The notes beneath the pieces are model-generated. The model worked only from the letters and a program-made list of their open reading frames with translations, had not been told where the DNA came from and searched no databases. From an uncultured Clostridia bacterium (GTDB lineage: Bacteria; Bacillota; Clostridia; Oscillospirales; Ruminococcaceae), in NCBI GenBank assembly GCA_945947715.1, contig CAMEYZ010000073.1, positions 1 through 9,272 on the forward strand: a stretch of 9,272 nucleotides of DNA, in the 5' to 3' direction. Shown one piece after another: positions 7,210-9,272 of the stretch (within the stretch, counting starts at the first letter, position 1; each line of letters opens with the position of its first letter). A program made the position numbers and the translations under genes.

Positions 7210-7239
7210 TTGAAGTTAAACGTTTAATTATGGTATAAT
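7210..7239 (+). promoter_or_regulatory. Promoter of the cellobiose phosphorylase gene
   Basis: A -35 TTGAAG (7210-7215) and a perfect -10 TATAAT (7234-7239) are spaced by 18 bp, a good sigma-A-type promoter. The start point should be near 7246, giving a leader of about 86 nt before the ATG at 7332. A 12-bp palindrome occupies the spacer. Confidence 0.8.
7216..7227. promoter_or_regulatory. LacI-family-like operator inside the phosphorylase promoter
   Basis: TTAAACGTTTAA is a perfect 12-bp palindrome with a central CG, the form typical of LacI/GalR-family repressor operators. It lies directly after the -35 and 6 bp before the -10, where a bound repressor would block RNA polymerase. The likely logic is repression relieved by a sugar such as cellobiose. 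The regulator gene is not in the window, so its identity is inferred only from operator shape. Confidence 0.6.
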
Positions 7240-7247
7240 ATATATGT

Positions 7248-7300
7248 CCGCAGACATCGGCTGGTCTGTAAAGGTTTTCACCTTTCCCGCAGATGTCGGC
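7248..7300 (+). other. Potentially structured 5' leader of the phosphorylase mRNA
   Basis: Two 14-nt near-repeats, CCGCAGACATCGGC (7248-7261) and CCGCAGATGTCGGC (7287-7300), share 12 of 14 bases. Between them AAAGGT-TTTC-ACCTTT (7270-7285) forms a 6-bp hairpin. The repeat cores GACATC (7253-7258) and GATGTC (7292-7297) can pair with each other around that hairpin. Alternatively CAGAC (7251-7255) can pair with GTCTG (7264-7268). The two folds exclude each other. I do not recognise a known riboswitch or leader class. Confidence 0.4.
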
Positions 7301-7315
7301 AAACATTAAATCAAG

Positions 7316-7323
7316 AAAGAGGT
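7316..7323 (+). promoter_or_regulatory. Shine-Dalgarno site of the phosphorylase gene
   Basis: AAAGAGGT lies 8 nt before the ATG at 7332. It supports that start, which also gives the family-typical N-terminus MKFGFFDDSKKEYVIT. Confidence 0.8.
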
Positions 7324-7331
7324 ATAGTTCA

Positions 7332-9272
7332 ATGAAATTCGGTTTCTTTGATGACTCAAAAAAGGAGTATGTGATAACTTCTCCTCAGACTCCCTATCCC
7401 TGGATAAACTACCTTGGCACACAGGACTTTTTCAGCCTGATTTCCAACACTGCAGGCGGCTACAGCTTCTATAAGGATGCTCGTCTTGCAAGAATCACAC
7501 GTTATCGCTACAATAACGTTCCCGCAGATGCAGGCGGAAGATATTTTTACATAAACGACAACGGTACAGTCTGGAATCCCGGCTGGTCTCCCGTAAAGAC
7601 TGAGCTGGACGAGTATGTTTGCCGCCATGGCATGGGCTACACCGTTATCAAGGGAAAGAAAAACAACCTCTCCGCTGAGGTAACCTTCTTCGTTCCCCAG
7701 AACTTCACAGGCGAGGTACAGAAGGTAGTCCTCACCAATGAAGGCTCCGAAAAGAAGACTGTAAAGCTTTTCTCCTTCCTCGAATGGTGCTTATGGGACG
7801 CTAACGACGACTCCACCAACTTCCAGAGAAACTTCAATACAGGTGAGGTAGAGATTGAGGGCAGCACTATCTTCCACAAGACCGAGTACAAGGAAAGAAG
7901 AAATCACTTTGCTTTCTATCACGTAAACGACAGCATTGACGGATTCGATACCGACCGTGAGTCCTTTATGGGAAGCATCTACAACGATTTCGGCAATCCT
8001 CAGACCGTTTTCGAGGGCAAGCCCACAAACTCTGTTGCAGACGGCTGGTCTCCCGTGGCTTCCCACTACAAGGAGATCACTCTCGAGGCAGGCGAGTCCA
8101 AGACTCTCGTTTACATTTTAGGCTATGTTGAGAATCCCTATGAGGAGAAATTCAACGCAGATGGCTCCATGAACAAGTCCCGCGCTTATGAGATGATAAA
8201 GAAGTTCGACACAGCCGCAAAGGCTGATGCAGCTCTTGAGGAGCTTAAGGAAACATGGGACGAGCTTCTCTCTATCTACACTCTCTCCTCTCCTGAGGAA
8301 AAGCTCAACAGACAGGTCAATATCTGGAACCAGTATCAGTGCATGGTAACATTCAACCTTTCACGTTCCGCTTCCTACTTCGAGAGCGGTATCGGTAGAG
8401 GCATGGGCTTCAGAGATTCCAACCAGGATATCCTCGGCTTTGTTCATCAGATACCCGAAAGAGCAAGAGAGAGAATACTCGATATTGCAGCAACTCAGCT
8501 TGAGGACGGCGGAAACTATCATCAGTATCAGCCCCTTACCAAGAAGGGTAACGACGCTGCAGGCACAAACTTCAACGATGACCCCCTGTGGATGATTCTC
8601 TCCACTGCAGCTTATATCAAGGAAACCGGCGATTTCGGTATCCTCGACGAGATGGTCCCCTACAAGAACGACGACAGTCTTGCACAGCCTCTTCTCGACC
8701 ACTTAAAGCGTTCCTTCTACCATGTTGTAAATAACAAGGGTCCTCACGGACTTCCCCTTATCGGACGTGCTGACTGGAACGACTGCCTTAACCTCAACTG
8801 CTTCTCACGCGTTCCCGGCGAGAGCTTCCAGAACACCGCAAGCAACATCGCAAAGGAAGTTGACCCCGAAACAGGCAAGCCCCTCAACGAACAGACAGCA
8901 GAGTCTGTTATGATCGCAGGTATGTTCACCTTTATTGGTCCTGAGTACGTTGAGCTCTGTCGCAGAAAGGGCGATACCGCTGAGGCTGACAAGGCTCAGG
9001 CTGAGATAGACGCAATGAAGAAGGCTATAGTTGACTTCGGCTGGGACGGAGACTGGTACAGACGTGCATACGACGCTTACGGCAAGGTAGTAGGCTCCAA
9101 GGAAAACGACGAAGGTAAGATTTTCATCGAACCTCAGGGCTTCTGCATCATGTCCGATATCGGCGGCGAGGATTACACCGAAAAGGCACTTGCTTCTATC
9201 GACAAGTACCTCGGCACCGAGCATGGCCTCGTACTCAACAATCCTCCCTTCACAAAGTACAAGGTAGAGTAC
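7332..9272 (+). CDS. cbpA: Cellobiose phosphorylase, GH94 (N-terminal 647 residues; 3' end outside window)
   Basis: Cytosolic enzyme that splits cellobiose with phosphate into alpha-glucose 1-phosphate and glucose, saving ATP compared with hydrolysis. There is no signal peptide, as expected for an internal enzyme acting on imported cellobiose. The N-terminal beta-sandwich domain covers about 1-270 (YPWINYLGTQDFFSLISNTAGG and following). A helical linker precedes the (alpha/alpha)6 barrel from about 310. YFESGIGRGMGFRDSNQD holds the substrate-binding Arg361 and Asp366. GRADWNDCLNL (479-489) carries the DWND motif (481-484) with the catalytic acid. The segment ending NNPPFTKYKVEY is still in frame at the window edge. 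Family members are about 810 aa, so roughly 165 residues, including phosphate-binding residues, are missing. Overall resemblance is to Ruminococcus-type cellobiose phosphorylases rather than chitobiose or cellodextrin enzymes. Codon use is strongly biased, suggesting high expression. Confidence 0.95.
   Translation, partial: MKFGFFDDSKKEYVITSPQTPYPWINYLGTQDFFSLISNTAGGYSFYKDARLARITRYRYNNVPADAGGRYFYINDNGTVWNPGWSPVKTELDEYVCRHGMGYTVIKGKKNNLSAEVTFFVPQNFTGEVQKVVLTNEGSEKKTVKLFSFLEWCLWDANDDSTNFQRNFNTGEVEIEGSTIFHKTEYKERRNHFAFYHVNDSIDGFDTDRESFMGSIYNDFGNPQTVFEGKPTNSVADGWSPVASHYKEITLEAGESKTLVYILGYVENPYEEKFNADGSMNKSRAYEMIKKFDTAAKADAALEELKETWDELLSIYTLSSPEEKLNRQVNIWNQYQCMVTFNLSRSASYFESGIGRGMGFRDSNQDILGFVHQIPERARERILDIAATQLEDGGNYHQYQPLTKKGNDAAGTNFNDDPLWMILSTAAYIKETGDFGILDEMVPYKNDDSLAQPLLDHLKRSFYHVVNNKGPHGLPLIGRADWNDCLNLNCFSRVPGESFQNTASNIAKEVDPETGKPLNEQTAESVMIAGMFTFIGPEYVELCRRKGDTAEADKAQAEIDAMKKAIVDFGWDGDWYRRAYDAYGKVVGSKENDEGKIFIEPQGFCIMSDIGGEDYTEKALASIDKYLGTEHGLVLNNPPFTKYKVEY

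Noticed and set aside
7248..7300. Repeat pair as a CRISPR or attachment site
   Set aside because: There are only two imperfect copies, with an RNA-hairpin-like spacer and no associated integrase or cas gene. A leader RNA structure fits better.
7791..9224. Several minus-strand open frames inside the phosphorylase gene
   Set aside because: They lie opposite a continuous 647-codon GH94 frame with clear active-site motifs and have no SD or recognisable product.

Overview
The window is a piece of a bacterial chromosome read almost entirely on the + strand. It most likely comes from a Ruminococcus-like clostridium (Oscillospiraceae). The reasons are a valyl-tRNA synthetase with a Cys4 zinc-ribbon, consensus sigma-A-type promoters with strong Shine-Dalgarno sites, a valS/folC neighbourhood typical of Firmicutes, and an intracellular cellobiose phosphorylase very like those of rumen and gut ruminococci. 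Genus-level placement is inference from remembered family resemblance.

Layout: (1) 2-1894, the C-terminal ~630 codons of valS, closed by a strong intrinsic terminator at 1914-1955. (2) 1956-2101, a compact promoter region with two tandem near-consensus promoters. (3) 2102-5866, four consecutive paralogous genes of 302, 310, 312 and 318 aa. Each encodes a short basic N-terminus beginning M-[DEN]-I-[TS]-K-E-[QH]-[FY], a two-helix membrane hairpin and a cytosolic alpha-helical, TPR-like domain. I do not recognise the family. (4) 5870-7126, folC, 3 nt after the fourth paralog and almost certainly in the same transcript. (5) 7127-7331, an intergenic region with a perfect 11-bp hairpin, a promoter with a LacI-family-like operator between -35 and -10, and a potentially structured 5' leader. 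(6) 7332-9272, the first 647 codons of a GH94 cellobiose phosphorylase gene that runs off the window.

How the genes relate: valS (tRNA charging) and folC (folate polyglutamylation) are housekeeping genes that commonly sit next to each other in Firmicutes. Here the four-paralog membrane/TPR cassette lies between them, brings its own strong promoters, and appears to have taken over transcription of folC. The cellobiose phosphorylase is a separate transcription unit for cytosolic phosphorolysis of cellobiose, with its own apparently sugar-responsive control. The main novelty candidate is the paralog cassette. Its function cannot be assigned from sequence alone.
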